Positions 1 through 9,137 of a stretch of DNA of 64,000 bases are shown one piece after another; the first letter of the stretch is position 1, and every line of letters starts with the position of its first letter. Location: positions 1 through 64,000 of the forward strand of contig JAVBQY010000011.1 in the NCBI GenBank assembly GCA_031548545.1, read 5' to 3'. Made by a program: the position numbers and the translations under genes. A model generated the notes under the pieces. That model searched no databases, was not told where the DNA came from, and was given only the letters and a program-made list of their open reading frames with translations. Origin of the DNA: UBA932 sp031548545 (GTDB lineage Bacteria; Bacteroidota; Bacteroidia; Bacteroidales; UBA932).

Positions 1-154
1 TATCACCGGCTTCTGGAGCAGGGAGGTGAAGCCGCTGCCGGTGGCTACGATGATTGTGGGCAATAAAAAGCAGATGGATCTCAAAGCCCTCCAGGCCTAT
101 GGGGAAATTACGGAAATTAAGGCAAAAGACCTCTTTAGTAAAGAGGAGGAATAA
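1..154 (+). CDS. M16 family (pitrilysin/insulinase-like) peptidase, C-terminal fragment
   Basis: Only the last 50 codons are inside the window (frame starts at base 2, stop TAA at 152-154). The tail reads ..VATMIVGNKKQMDLKALQAYGEITEIKAKDLF.., in pieces: MIVGNKKQMDLKAL followed by YGEITEI and KDLF. Bacteroidota M16 zinc peptidases commonly end with a 'VGD/VGNKK..DLKAL..YGE..E' segment, which is the basis for the call. The catalytic HxxEH domain would lie upstream, outside the window, so activity cannot be judged. An intrinsic terminator follows 35 bases after the stop. Alternative: the non-catalytic subunit of an M16 pair. Confidence 0.6.
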   Translation, partial: ITGFWSREVKPLPVATMIVGNKKQMDLKALQAYGEITEIKAKDLFSKEEE

Positions 155-189
155 TTTGCGTGATGCACTTTTAAAAAAGCTATAAAACG

Positions 190-218
190 GGAGGCCTGCT
201 AACAAGGCCTCCTTTTTT
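190..218 (+). terminator. Intrinsic terminator after the M16 peptidase gene
   Basis: Eight-base-pair stem GGAGGCCT / AGGCCTCC with a 7-base loop, followed directly by six T on the plus strand. It sits 35 bases after the peptidase stop codon. Confidence 0.85.
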
Positions 219-248
219 GTATCATAACCTACCGGTCATTACATCCCT

Positions 249-283
249 AAAAAAAAGCCGTCCATGAAAATAAGGACGGCTTT
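249..283 (-). terminator. Intrinsic terminator after pepD
   Basis: Read on the minus strand, AAAGCCGTCC pairs with GGACGGCTTT and is followed by eight T (A run at 249-256 on the plus strand). It lies 25 bases past the pepD stop and ends the dnaA-pepD unit. Confidence 0.85.
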
Positions 284-307
284 GTCAGGGATGGAGTGCC
301 GGAATGT

Positions 308-1765
308 TTAGATGCGCTTTAATACTTCCAGCAGCAGGCGCCAGAATTTATCTACGGATTCAATATGCAGTTTTTCATCCGGAGAGTGGGCGTTTTTGAT
401 GGTAGGACCGAAGGAGATCATGTCCAATTCGGGGTACTTTTCCAGGAAAAGGCCGCATTCCAGGCCTGCGTGTATGGCCTTAACCTGCGGATCGGCGTGG
501 AAGAGTTCCTGGTAGATACTTGTGGTCAATGCAAGAATTGGGGACTTGATATTGGGCGCCCAACCGGGGTAGCCCTCCCCATATTCGATTGTTGCTCCGG
601 CCAGTTGGAATACGGCATCGACCATATGGGCAATGTTGTATTTAGCGCTTTCTACGGAACTGCGTTGGCTGGTAACCACTGTGATCTGCCGGTCGCCGGT
701 GAATTTTACCGAGGCCAGGTTGGTCGAGGTCTCCACCAGGCCGGGCATGCTGTGACTCATGGCCATAACACCGTGCGGACAGGCCTGGAGACTGTGAAGC
801 AGGCGCTGTTGGGTGCTTTCGTCAATGACCGTGGTCTTTCCGGATTGTAGGTCGACGGGCGTGAGTTGCAGCGTAATATCGGGGTCGGCCTCGCCGAATT
901 CCGCCTTGATGGCGGCTACATGCCGGTCAAACGTGTGATGAAGCGCTGTGGCCTGGGCGGGGGGTAGGGCGATCAGGGCTGTCGCTTCGCGGGCAATAGC
1001 GTTATGCAGGTTGCCGCCGGTAAGGTGGCTGACACGGATTTGCTGATTTTGCCGGGCTTCCCACAAAAAGCGGCTGGCTATTTTGACGGCATTGGCTCTT
1101 CCCCGGTTAATATCATCGCCGCTGTGGCCACCGATAAGGCCGCTTACGGTATAACGATAAAGGAGATAGCCTCCGGGCAGGGCTTCCGTCTTATAGTCGA
1201 AGGTCGCTGTGATACCGATACCACCGGCACAACCGATGAACAGTTCGCCTTCATCTTCGGAGTCCAGGTTGAGCAATATTTTTCCGGTCATGAATCCGGG
1301 CTGCAGGGCGCTGGCGCCTGTGAGTCCGGTTTCTTCATCTACGGTAAAGAGGCATTCGATGGGTCCATGCACGAGGCTATTGTCTGCCAGCAGGGCCAAT
1401 TGGGCTGCAATACCTATGCCGCAGTCGGCGCCTAGGGTGGTGCCCCTGGCCTTAATCCAGCCGTTTTCAATATGCCAGTCTATGGGATCCGTGTCAAAGT
1501 TATGGGTGGAATCGCTGTTTTTCTCGCATACCATATCCATGTGTGACTGGAGTACGACAACCGGGCGACCTTCCATTCCCTTACTGGCCGGCTTGCTGAT
1601 AAGTACGTTGCCGGCATCGTCACACTTAGCCGGAAGCGCGTGCGCCCGGGCAAAGTCCAGGAGGTAACGGATGATCTTTTCTTCGTGTTTGGAGGCGCGG
1701 GGTACAATACACACCTCGCCGAAATATTTATAAATACCGGCGGGTTGAAGTGCTTGCTTGTTCAT
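308..1765 (-). CDS. pepD: Aminoacyl-histidine dipeptidase (cytosolic beta-Ala-His dipeptidase, M20C)
   Basis: 485 aa, the usual length for PepD. It is a cytosolic dimetal peptidase of clan MH that hydrolyses dipeptides such as Xaa-His. Visible metal-site motifs: SHMDMV (H75, D77), TLGADCG (D114), the catalytic/ligand pair DEETGLTG (E144-E145), a late EAxxH-like region and HAGLECG near residue 437. A lid/dimerisation insert occupies the middle, as in the family. ATG is only 3 bases after the dnaA stop, so it is probably co-transcribed with dnaA as the second gene. A strong terminator follows. There is no signal peptide. Identification is confident; substrate range is inferred from the family. 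Confidence 0.93.
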   Translation of the reverse strand: MNKQALQPAGIYKYFGEVCIVPRASKHEEKIIRYLLDFARAHALPAKCDDAGNVLISKPASKGMEGRPVVVLQSHMDMVCEKNSDSTHNFDTDPIDWHIENGWIKARGTTLGADCGIGIAAQLALLADNSLVHGPIECLFTVDEETGLTGASALQPGFMTGKILLNLDSEDEGELFIGCAGGIGITATFDYKTEALPGGYLLYRYTVSGLIGGHSGDDINRGRANAVKIASRFLWEARQNQQIRVSHLTGGNLHNAIAREATALIALPPAQATALHHTFDRHVAAIKAEFGEADPDITLQLTPVDLQSGKTTVIDESTQQRLLHSLQACPHGVMAMSHSMPGLVETSTNLASVKFTGDRQITVVTSQRSSVESAKYNIAHMVDAVFQLAGATIEYGEGYPGWAPNIKSPILALTTSIYQELFHADPQVKAIHAGLECGLFLEKYPELDMISFGPTIKNAHSPDEKLHIESVDKFWRLLLEVLKRI

Positions 1766-1767
1766 AA

Positions 1768-3210
1768 TTACAAGGTTGATTTCAGTTTCTTTTCGATACT
1801 TTGTACGTGCTGCCTGAAGTGTTTGTCCGTATCTATCAGGTCACATACCGTATTATAAGAGTGCAATACCGTGGCATGGTCCTTGCCGCCGATCTGTGCC
1901 CCGATGGATGAGAGGGAGGCCTTGGTCATGCTGCGGCTGAGGTACATGGCTATTTGCCTGGCTTGTACGATTTCGCGTTTACGGGTTTTCGATACCAGGT
2001 TTTCCGGCGTAATACAGAAATAGGCGCACACGGCTTTCTGGATTTCGGTTACGGAGAGTTCGCGTTGGTTATTGTTAACCAGTTTGTCCGTCATCATTTC
2101 GGCAAGTTCCAGGGTGATGGCTTTCTTGTTCAGCGTAGCCTGGGCCAGAAGAGATACCAAAGCGCCTTCCAGTTCACGGATATTTGACGTGATCTTGGAC
2201 GCAATGTATTCTACTACCTGTTCGCTGATTTCCATCCCATCATTATATATCTTACCGCGTAAGATCGCTTTTCTGGTTTCATAATCAGGAATCTGTAGTT
2301 CTGCAGAGAGCCCCCATTTGAAGCGGGAGAGCAGGCGTTGTTCGAGTCCGGCCAATTCTACCGGCGGTTTATCGGAGGTCAGAATCAGCTGTTTGCCGGA
2401 TTGGTGCAGGTGATTGAAAATGTGGAAGAAGGCATTTTGTGTTCCTTCCTTGCCGGCAAATTCATGTACATCGTCCAGAATCAATACATCAATCATTTGA
2501 TAGAAGTGCAGGAAGTCGGTCAGTTTATTTTTGACGTTTACCGCATCCATGTATTGGGTTTGGAAACGATTGGCATTGACATAGAGTACGATCTTTTCAG
2601 GGAAAAGTTCTTTTACCTTTATGCCAATGGCTTGCGCCAGGTGGGTTTTGCCCAGACCTGAATTTCCATATATAAAGAGTGGATTAAACGCTGTTTTGCC
2701 CGGATTATCGGCTATGGTTAAGCCTGCGGAGCGCGCCAGCCGGTTGCATTCTCCTTCAATAAAATTGCCGAAGTTGTAGTTAGGGCTCAACTGCGGATCA
2801 ATTTGCAGTTGCTTGAGTCCGGGAATTACGAACGGATTGGTAATACCTCCCTTCTCCAGTTGGTTGGGGTAGGGGATATTCTTGTTCTTCAGGTCCGGAC
2901 GGCTCTGGTGGGGATAGGTAACAGGACCGCCTGTATTCACAACCCGGACACTGTATTCCAATTGGGCGCCTTGCCCCAGTTCTTTGTGCAGGGTCTTTCC
3001 AAGTAAGTCTATGAAATGCTCTTCTATATACTCATAGAAGAAAGGTGTCGGCACCTCAATGGTCAGTACATTGTTGGCCAACTTTACGGGAATGATCGGT
3101 TCAAACCAAGTCCGATAACTGGCAGCCGGAATTATATCCTTAATTACCCGCAGACAGTTATTCCATACTTGTTGATAGTATTCGTTATTCGCAATCCCAC
3201 TCATCATCAT
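1768..3210 (-). CDS. dnaA: Chromosomal replication initiator protein DnaA
   Basis: An ATP-dependent initiator that opens oriC. Visible features: N-terminal domain I (..YYQQVWNNCL.., RTWFEPI), a variable linker, then an AAA+ domain with Walker A GNSGLGKTH and Walker B VLILDDVHEF, sensor region, and the C-terminal DNA-binding signature GGKDHATVLHSYNTV (family form GGRDHTTVLHA). The frame is open to 3273, but the first 21 codons (..NRPRNQPKKP) look like read-through of the leader; the first of three consecutive ATGs at 3210 gives about 480 aa and fits the family start better. pepD follows 2 bases later. No TTATCCACA-type DnaA boxes were found in the 150-bp upstream region, so there is no sign of oriC here. 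Confidence 0.96.
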   Translation of the reverse strand: MMMSGIANNEYYQQVWNNCLRVIKDIIPAASYRTWFEPIIPVKLANNVLTIEVPTPFFYEYIEEHFIDLLGKTLHKELGQGAQLEYSVRVVNTGGPVTYPHQSRPDLKNKNIPYPNQLEKGGITNPFVIPGLKQLQIDPQLSPNYNFGNFIEGECNRLARSAGLTIADNPGKTAFNPLFIYGNSGLGKTHLAQAIGIKVKELFPEKIVLYVNANRFQTQYMDAVNVKNKLTDFLHFYQMIDVLILDDVHEFAGKEGTQNAFFHIFNHLHQSGKQLILTSDKPPVELAGLEQRLLSRFKWGLSAELQIPDYETRKAILRGKIYNDGMEISEQVVEYIASKITSNIRELEGALVSLLAQATLNKKAITLELAEMMTDKLVNNNQRELSVTEIQKAVCAYFCITPENLVSKTRKREIVQARQIAMYLSRSMTKASLSSIGAQIGGKDHATVLHSYNTVCDLIDTDKHFRQHVQSIEKKLKSTL

Positions 3211-3428
3211 TGGTTTTTTCGGTTGGTTTCTTGGCCGGTTTTCAGTTACAAAATTGTAGAAAAAAAAGCTCAAAAAAAAATTGTTTAACCCTTGTAAAAT
3301 TCAGAAAAAGTATAACGGCTTTATTTTCAGTTTGAAAAAATGCCGCTTTTGTAATCTTTTGATTAATAGAATATTGCTCCTATCTCATTGAGGGTCATTC
3401 TTTGTTTTTACGTTAAAAAATGCAATGG

Positions 3429-4346
3429 CTAAAAAACAGAAATTTTAATATACTTTTTAGGATTGGCCTGTATGGCTACGATGAGACTGTCAAGATGTCC
3501 GATAGCTCTGGTGGCGTTATTATAGAGACTGTCATTATGTAATAGTTTGCCTACGCTGCCGCTGGGGTCGTTCGCCTGTTTTAATATGGCATTGAGGTTG
3601 GCGATGGTGGCGGTCAGTTCAGACGACTTCAGCGAGTCGGTGATTTGTGACAGGTTGCTCATGGTGCGGCTGATGTCCTTGCTGCTTTTCTTCAGTTCGG
3701 TCATAAAACCATCTGTATTTTCTACAATGTTTTTAATGGTTTCCCGTTCCTGGTTCAACGCCAGGGACAGTTGTTGTACGTTGGCTAATGTATGCCGCAG
3801 AGAGGCTATGCCCGCCACAAGGTCTTGTTGGCTTTCCGTATTGAGTACATTGTTAAGGGAGCCAACGGTTATATTGAGGGCGCTTATAAGGGTATCTACT
3901 TTGTTCTTCAGGGGGAGCAGTTCCTTGGAAAGCAGTTTGCCGAGTTCGGGTGCGGCGTCGGCCAGCAGCGTGTCGCCGGGAGACATCATCTGCGACTCCT
4001 CGCTGAAGACAATGCGCAGCGCCTTGTTGCCCATAATGTCCGTGCTGAAAATCTGGGCGAAAGAGCGGACGGGGATATGGTAATTATTCTTAATGGCGAT
4101 TTTTACTACAAATTTATCACTCTCGGGGTTGAAGCTGATCTTTTCAATACTGCCGATTTTTAATCCCTTCAGGAAGACATGAGAGGTGGCTGTGAGGCCC
4201 TCTACATCTTCATAGACGGCATAGTAATGGTAAGATTTTTTAAAGATATCCTGCCCCTTGAGAAAGTTCAATACGGCGAAAATAACAACAAGCATTAAGA
4301 CAAAAAATAGACCGATTTTAACTTCCCGGGTGAGTTTGATTTTCAT
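3429..4346 (-). CDS. MlaD/MCE family lipid-transport protein
   Basis: 305 aa. One N-terminal transmembrane segment (residues about 10-28, IGLFFVLMLVVIFAVLNF) anchors a single MCE domain (about 35-115, with YEDVEGLTATSHVFLKGLKIG), followed by a long helical, coiled-coil-like tail rich in Leu/Ser/Asn. This is the layout of inner-membrane MCE proteins that form hexameric rings and move phospholipids between membranes. The gene starts 6 bases after the amidase stop, so the two form an operon. A divergent lptD lies just beyond, so this is an outer-membrane assembly neighbourhood. No MlaE/MlaF partners are in the window. Whether it acts in lipid import or retrograde transport is unknown. Confidence 0.88.
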   Translation of the reverse strand: MKIKLTREVKIGLFFVLMLVVIFAVLNFLKGQDIFKKSYHYYAVYEDVEGLTATSHVFLKGLKIGSIEKISFNPESDKFVVKIAIKNNYHIPVRSFAQIFSTDIMGNKALRIVFSEESQMMSPGDTLLADAAPELGKLLSKELLPLKNKVDTLISALNITVGSLNNVLNTESQQDLVAGIASLRHTLANVQQLSLALNQERETIKNIVENTDGFMTELKKSSKDISRTMSNLSQITDSLKSSELTATIANLNAILKQANDPSGSVGKLLHNDSLYNNATRAIGHLDSLIVAIQANPKKYIKISVF

Positions 4347-4352
4347 AAATAA

Positions 4353-5465
4353 TTATTTTTTCAAAGGTACGACTTTTCCGTTTTCCACACAAATCACAAA
4401 GGCGTCTTTAGCTTTTTTACGAACGACTTTGGTGCAATATTCCTGGGCCTCGTCCAGGCTGTTAAATTTTCCGACGGTATACTTATATATATTATTGTGA
4501 GAAAAACAATTTATGTCCTGAAAACCGGAAAATATAGCGGATTTGGTAGATATCCGGCTTATAGACGCTTTAATTTGTACGTGGTAGCTGGTTTGCGAGG
4601 GGTTTGCGGCATTGTCCGTTTTGTCCGGTTGTTCTATTTTTGAAAGTTGATCGAGCCGCTCATAATGTGTCTTATAACTCTTGAAGGCCGTAAAAATAGC
4701 CTGGGCCATTTTGGCTTGGCCTTGTTTGGAGCTCAGTATTTTTTCATCCGCAGGATTGGTAATAAACCCTAACTCGACCAATACGCTGGGCATGGCCGTA
4801 CGCCACAGTACCAGGAAAAGGTCCTGCTTAACACCCCTGTTGGTTTTTAAAGGGGCGTTGCCGAATGCCTTTTGAATCCTGTCGGCCAGGTGCAGGCTTT
4901 GGTCAAGATAGGCATTTTGCAGCATGGAGAACATGATGACGGATTCGGGCGAACGGGGATCATAACCCTCATATTTGGAGGTGTAATCATCTTCATAGGT
5001 GATTACGGCATTCTCCCTCTTGGCGACTTCCATGTTGGCGCCGGACTTGGCCGGTCCCATGACAAAGGTTTCGGTACCGTTGGGTGCGGTGTTTTTCCTG
5101 GAGACGGAGTTGGTATGTATGGAGATGAAGAGCTGGGCTTTGCTTTTGTTGGCAATGTCGCTGCGCTTGTCAAGCGGTACGAATATATCGGTTTTGCGGG
5201 TGTAAATCACTTCTACGCCGGGCAAAGAATCAGTAATCATCTTACCTAAAAGTAAGGCGACGGCTAAATTGATATTTTTTTCTTGGCTAATTCGTCCGAT
5301 TGCTCCCGGATCAAGTCCGCCGTGGCCGGCATCAACCACCACTCTTGTGACGCCGGCCTGGGTAACGACGGATTGACTATATGCTGTATTGTAAAAACAA
5401 CAAAATGCAATCAACAGGAATGCAAAGGTAAGAACATTTTTTGAATTTGCAATAGCTATGAACAT
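4353..5465 (-). CDS. N-acetylmuramoyl-L-alanine amidase (Amidase_3) with C-terminal SPOR-like domain
   Basis: 370 aa, secreted: signal peptide at residues 1-31 (..LTFAFLLIAFCCFYNTAYSQ). The catalytic domain covers about residues 40-265 with the zinc-amidase motifs VVVDAGHGGLDPGA, EKNINLAV, FISIHTNS and LVELGFITNPADE. It cleaves the amide between MurNAc and the stem peptide, as in daughter-cell separation. The last 45 residues (YKYTVGKFNSLDEA..) resemble a SPOR peptidoglycan-binding domain. A -7 element TACTTTTG on the minus strand at 5489-5496 predicts a start about 20 bases before this ATG. The MCE gene follows 6 bases later. Confidence 0.92.
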   Translation of the reverse strand: MFIAIANSKNVLTFAFLLIAFCCFYNTAYSQSVVTQAGVTRVVVDAGHGGLDPGAIGRISQEKNINLAVALLLGKMITDSLPGVEVIYTRKTDIFVPLDKRSDIANKSKAQLFISIHTNSVSRKNTAPNGTETFVMGPAKSGANMEVAKRENAVITYEDDYTSKYEGYDPRSPESVIMFSMLQNAYLDQSLHLADRIQKAFGNAPLKTNRGVKQDLFLVLWRTAMPSVLVELGFITNPADEKILSSKQGQAKMAQAIFTAFKSYKTHYERLDQLSKIEQPDKTDNAANPSQTSYHVQIKASISRISTKSAIFSGFQDINCFSHNNIYKYTVGKFNSLDEAQEYCTKVVRKKAKDAFVICVENGKVVPLKK

Positions 5466-5475
5466 TTTTTTCTGT

Positions 5476-5483
5476 TATCTTTG
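5476..5483 (+). promoter_or_regulatory. -7 promoter element for lptD
   Basis: TATCTTTG matches the Bacteroidota TAnnTTTG element. The predicted start is near 5487, so any lptD start codon must lie downstream of that. Confidence 0.7.
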
Positions 5484-5488
5484 TGCTG

Positions 5489-5496
5489 CAAAAGTA
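5489..5496 (-). promoter_or_regulatory. -7 promoter element for the amidase-MCE operon
   Basis: TACTTTTG on the minus strand matches TAnnTTTG. The predicted start is near 5485, two bases from the divergent lptD start, so RNA polymerase could occupy only one direction at a time. Confidence 0.7.
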
Positions 5497-5517
5497 CGAA
5501 TTATATTTGAAAATCTG

Positions 5518-8139
5518 TTGTTAAAAATAATAAATAATTGTAGATCAGTATTTTTTATTCTGCTTTTCGGTTTTTGCTGCTCTCCGCTCCTGGCTGCTAT
5601 TCAGGATACAACGGGGTTGAAGAGCGCACCGGACAGTGTAAGTAATAAAAAAAGTAGCTTGGATAGTCCTGTTTTTTCCAAAGGCAGGGATTCGACCATT
5701 TATGACATGTCCTCTCCCGATAAAATGGTGTATTATTATGGGGATGTCACCGTGAAATACGGAAACCTGGAGTTGAAGGCCGATTATATGGAGTACAATA
5801 CGAATAGCCGTACTGTATATGCCTGCGGGACGAAGGACTCTACCGGAAAGCTGATAGGTTCACCGGTGATGAAAGAGGGGGAGCAGAATTACCAGATGGA
5901 GAATGTGTATTATAATTTCAAGACCGGAAAGGCTATTATAACTAATGTGATTACCCAGGAGGGCGATGGGTATCTGCATGGAGCCCTGATTAAAAAAATG
6001 CCGGATAATTCGATCAATATCAAAGGGGGGAAATACACCACCTGCGACCATGAACACCCGCACTTTTATCTGAGCATGTCCGAAGCCCGTGTATTACAGG
6101 AACCCAAGCAAACGGTATTCAGCTATTCTTACCTGGTACTGGAAGACGTACCTTTATATCCCCTCTTGTTGCCCTTCGGATTTGTGCCGGACAGGCCGGG
6201 CCGTACGGCGGGTATTCTCTTCCCGACTTTTACGGATGAGGCGAACCGTGGTTTTGCCGTGCAAGGCCTGGGCTATTATTTTGTCATCGGTGATTATGCG
6301 GACCTGGCCATAACTACGGACCTTTATACCCGGGGCTCATGGCGCATCCGTTCCGATGCAAACTATATCCGGCGTTACAAATTCAATGGCGGGTTTATGT
6401 TGGACTATGCGGAAAATGTGTTGGGTGAAAAGGGATCCGCAGACTATAGTACCAATACCGTATTCGGGATCCGCTGGAACCATACGCAGAATCCGAATGC
6501 CCGTCCGGGAACGAATTTCAGCGCCAGCGTTAACTTTTCTTCGGTGTCTTATAATAATTATGAAGGGATGAATACGGCGCAACGCCTGCAGAATACCGCC
6601 CAGTCCAGTATATCCTACCGGAAAACCTGGGAGGGTACGCCTTTCAACCTTTCTGTGAACCTGAACCACTCTCAGAGTATGACGGACAGCAGTTATACGT
6701 TGACTATTCCTAACCTTACGTTTACGGTGAACCGTATTTACCCTTTTAAAATCAAGAACCGGGTAGGGAAAGAGCGCTGGTACGAACAGTTTGCATTTAA
6801 CTACGGCGCTACTTTTGATAATAAAATGCAGTTTAAGGCCAGCCAACTCGGCTCACGTGATTTCCGAGACTTTATGACCAACGGCCTGAAGCATGATTTC
6901 GGCATTACCCTGCCGTCCATGACCCTGTTCAAGCATATACAGTTGTCCCCTTCCGTTACCTATGGTATGAACTGGTATTTCCAGAGCGTCAACAAGGCGT
7001 ACAGTGATTCTTTGAAGACGGTCGTTACCACCAAGTCTCCGGCGCTCAGTGAATTTCATGTGACTAATAATTATTCTTTCGGCCTTTCCATGAGTACCCG
7101 TTTGTACGGGGTATTCCAATTCGGCCGTAATTCCTATGTCAAGGCGTTCAGGCACATGATTACGCCGACTTTAAGCGCTTCTTACCATCCGGACCTGGGT
7201 ACCTACGGCAATGGTTACCGTTCCTATTATTATATAGATGATAACGGGCAGTCCCGGCAGTTGGATTATAATATTTTCGAAGGACAGCCTTATGGTTATC
7301 CCTCTAAAGGGCGGGTGGGGGCCCTCTCATTCAGCCTTGGTAATAATCTGGAGATGAAAGTGCGGGATGACAAGGATACCACCGGTACGGGCGATAAGAA
7401 AATAAAGTTGATAGACAACCTCTCCGCCTCCGCATCTTATAACTTCTTTGCGGATTCCATGAACCTCTCGAACATCAGCATATCGGCCAATACCACTATC
7501 TTTGAGAAAATGTCCATCAATGCCAATATGTCGTTGGATCCCTACGCCGTCAATCACTATGGACAGCGTTACAATCAATTGACCGCACCGCGCTTGGTCA
7601 GCGCCGGCGTTTCTTTCGGCTATCAGTTCAGCGGAGGAGAGACCAAAAGCAGTGGCGGTGCCGAAGGGGAAGGCGGCAGCAGCAATTCTTCGGCAAACCA
7701 TCCGGTGGCGGTGGATCGCTTCCATCCGGAAACCGGTGAATTTGTAATGACGGAGTGGTTGTACTATACCAATTTTAATGCGCCCTGGTCATTCGGTTTC
7801 AATTACAGCTACAATTACAACCGTAGTTACTCCTATGACCGGCTCACGGATACGCGAACCGCCAATCATAACCACATGCAAACCTTGGGCTTCTCGGGGC
7901 AGGTACAATTGACCAGCGCTATGAACCTCAGGGTGTCGTCAGGCCTTGACTTGAAGGCAATGCAATTGACTACTACAACCTTTGATTTGCGTTATGACCT
8001 GCACTGCTTTGAGTTTATTTTCAGCTGGACACCCTCGGGACAATGGCAGCAGTGGACCTTCAGGATCAACGCCAAGTCCAGCGCCTTAGCTGATTTGTTG
8101 AAGTATGATAAACGGACCTCATTCTGGGATAACCGCTAA
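5518..8139 (+). CDS. lptD: LPS assembly outer-membrane protein LptD (OstA-like), Bacteroidota type
   Basis: About 870 aa; inserts lipopolysaccharide into the outer leaflet. The N-terminal OstA/LptA-like part (MVYYYGDVTVKYG, ADYMEYNTNSRTVYA) precedes a long beta-barrel with alternating aromatic strands. The landmark LPFGFVPDRPGRTAGI is typical of Bacteroidota LptD. The open frame begins with ATG at 5458, but a -7 element at 5476-5483 places transcription start near 5487. The first usable codon is therefore probably TTG at 5518, giving a clean signal peptide (..SVFFILLFGFCCSPLLAA). It is followed 17 bases later by tatA, suggesting an lptD-tatA-tatC-surE operon. No LptE is adjacent. Confidence 0.88.
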   Translation: MLKIINNCRSVFFILLFGFCCSPLLAAIQDTTGLKSAPDSVSNKKSSLDSPVFSKGRDSTIYDMSSPDKMVYYYGDVTVKYGNLELKADYMEYNTNSRTVYACGTKDSTGKLIGSPVMKEGEQNYQMENVYYNFKTGKAIITNVITQEGDGYLHGALIKKMPDNSINIKGGKYTTCDHEHPHFYLSMSEARVLQEPKQTVFSYSYLVLEDVPLYPLLLPFGFVPDRPGRTAGILFPTFTDEANRGFAVQGLGYYFVIGDYADLAITTDLYTRGSWRIRSDANYIRRYKFNGGFMLDYAENVLGEKGSADYSTNTVFGIRWNHTQNPNARPGTNFSASVNFSSVSYNNYEGMNTAQRLQNTAQSSISYRKTWEGTPFNLSVNLNHSQSMTDSSYTLTIPNLTFTVNRIYPFKIKNRVGKERWYEQFAFNYGATFDNKMQFKASQLGSRDFRDFMTNGLKHDFGITLPSMTLFKHIQLSPSVTYGMNWYFQSVNKAYSDSLKTVVTTKSPALSEFHVTNNYSFGLSMSTRLYGVFQFGRNSYVKAFRHMITPTLSASYHPDLGTYGNGYRSYYYIDDNGQSRQLDYNIFEGQPYGYPSKGRVGALSFSLGNNLEMKVRDDKDTTGTGDKKIKLIDNLSASASYNFFADSMNLSNISISANTTIFEKMSINANMSLDPYAVNHYGQRYNQLTAPRLVSAGVSFGYQFSGGETKSSGGAEGEGGSSNSSANHPVAVDRFHPETGEFVMTEWLYYTNFNAPWSFGFNYSYNYNRSYSYDRLTDTRTANHNHMQTLGFSGQVQLTSAMNLRVSSGLDLKAMQLTTTTFDLRYDLHCFEFIFSWTPSGQWQQWTFRINAKSSALADLLKYDKRTSFWDNR

Positions 8140-8156
8140 TATTAAAATATATCCAT

Positions 8157-8357
8157 ATGAAAACTTTTTTATTCTTAGGTAATCTGGGCGCTACCGAAAT
8201 TCTTGTCATTGCGCTTGTGGTGCTTTTGTTTTTTGGCGGGAAAAAAATTCCCGAGTTGATGAGAGGCTTAGGCAAGGGCGTGAAGTCTTTTAAAGACGGC
8301 ATGAAAGGGATAGAAGACGAGTTGAAAGAGGAGCCGAAAGACGAAGCGAAAAAATAG
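8157..8357 (+). CDS. tatA: Sec-independent translocase protein TatA/E
   Basis: 66 aa. A single N-terminal membrane helix (GATEILVIALVVLLFF) is followed by the conserved FGGKKIPELMRGLGKG hinge and amphipathic helix, then an acidic/basic tail (EDELKEEPKDEAKK). It forms the pore-like assembly of the twin-arginine system that exports folded proteins. tatC starts 3 bases after the stop. No tatB is present, as is usual outside proteobacteria. Confidence 0.95.
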   Translation: MKTFLFLGNLGATEILVIALVVLLFFGGKKIPELMRGLGKGVKSFKDGMKGIEDELKEEPKDEAKK

Positions 8358-8360
8358 CCG

Positions 8361-9137
8361 ATGGCCAAAGAAATGTCATTCTGGGATCACCTGGAAGAAC
8401 TGCGGCGTATGCTTTTCCGTATGGCGGCGGTACTTCTGGCGCTGATGGTCGTAGTGTTCATGAACCGGTCGCTGGTATTTGATACCCTGATTTTCGGTCC
8501 GCGAACCTCGGACTTTATCCTTTATCATTGGATGTGCAGCCTCGGCCAATGGCTGCAGATGCCCGGCTTTTGCCCTGATGATTTCTCCATTTCCATTATC
8601 AATATCAATATGGCCGCCCAATTCTTCACCCATGTCAGCACCTCGTTCTGGCTGGCCCTGGTCTTGGGTTTTCCGTATATTATCTGGGAACTCTGGCGTT
8701 TTGTATCGCCGGCTTTGTATGCCCATGAGCGCCGTTCCGTGGAACGGGCTTTTATGTTTTCTTCTCTCTTGTTCTTTGCCGGCGTAGTGGTGGGCTATAT
8801 GTTTATTTTTCCGCTTACCATTCGTTTCCTGGGTACCTACCAGGTAAGTGAAATCGTAGCCAACCAGATTTCGCTGGACTCTTATATCGGCATGTTCGTG
8901 ACCCTGATCCTGACCATGGGCCTGGTGTTTGAGATGCCCGTGCTGGCGCATGTCTTGTCGCGCATGGGCATTGTTACCCGTGCATTCCTGAAGCGTTACC
9001 GCAGGCATGCTATAGTGGTCTTGTTGGTGCTTGCGGCTGTAATTACGCCCAGCGCCGATGCCTTTACCATGTTTATGGTGGCTGTTCCTTTGTATGTTTT
9101 ATATGAATTTAGTATACTCGTATGCAAAAAAGATTGA
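8361..9137 (+). CDS. tatC: Twin-arginine translocase subunit TatC
   Basis: 258 aa, polytopic with about six membrane helices. The family N-terminus SFWDHLEELRRMLFR is intact, as is the C-terminal PSADAFTMFMVAVPLY segment. TatC binds the twin-arginine signal peptide and recruits TatA. It follows tatA after 3 bases. Its last 16 bases overlap the start of surE, so translation is probably coupled. Compared with E. coli TatC there is an insertion after the first helix (about residues 35-75). Confidence 0.95.
   Translation: MAKEMSFWDHLEELRRMLFRMAAVLLALMVVVFMNRSLVFDTLIFGPRTSDFILYHWMCSLGQWLQMPGFCPDDFSISIININMAAQFFTHVSTSFWLALVLGFPYIIWELWRFVSPALYAHERRSVERAFMFSSLLFFAGVVVGYMFIFPLTIRFLGTYQVSEIVANQISLDSYIGMFVTLILTMGLVFEMPVLAHVLSRMGIVTRAFLKRYRRHAIVVLLVLAAVITPSADAFTMFMVAVPLYVLYEFSILVCKKD

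Noticed and set aside
3274..3428. Possible origin of replication beside dnaA
   Set aside because: The gap is short and A/T-rich, but I found no TTATCCACA-like DnaA boxes and no repeated 9-mers.
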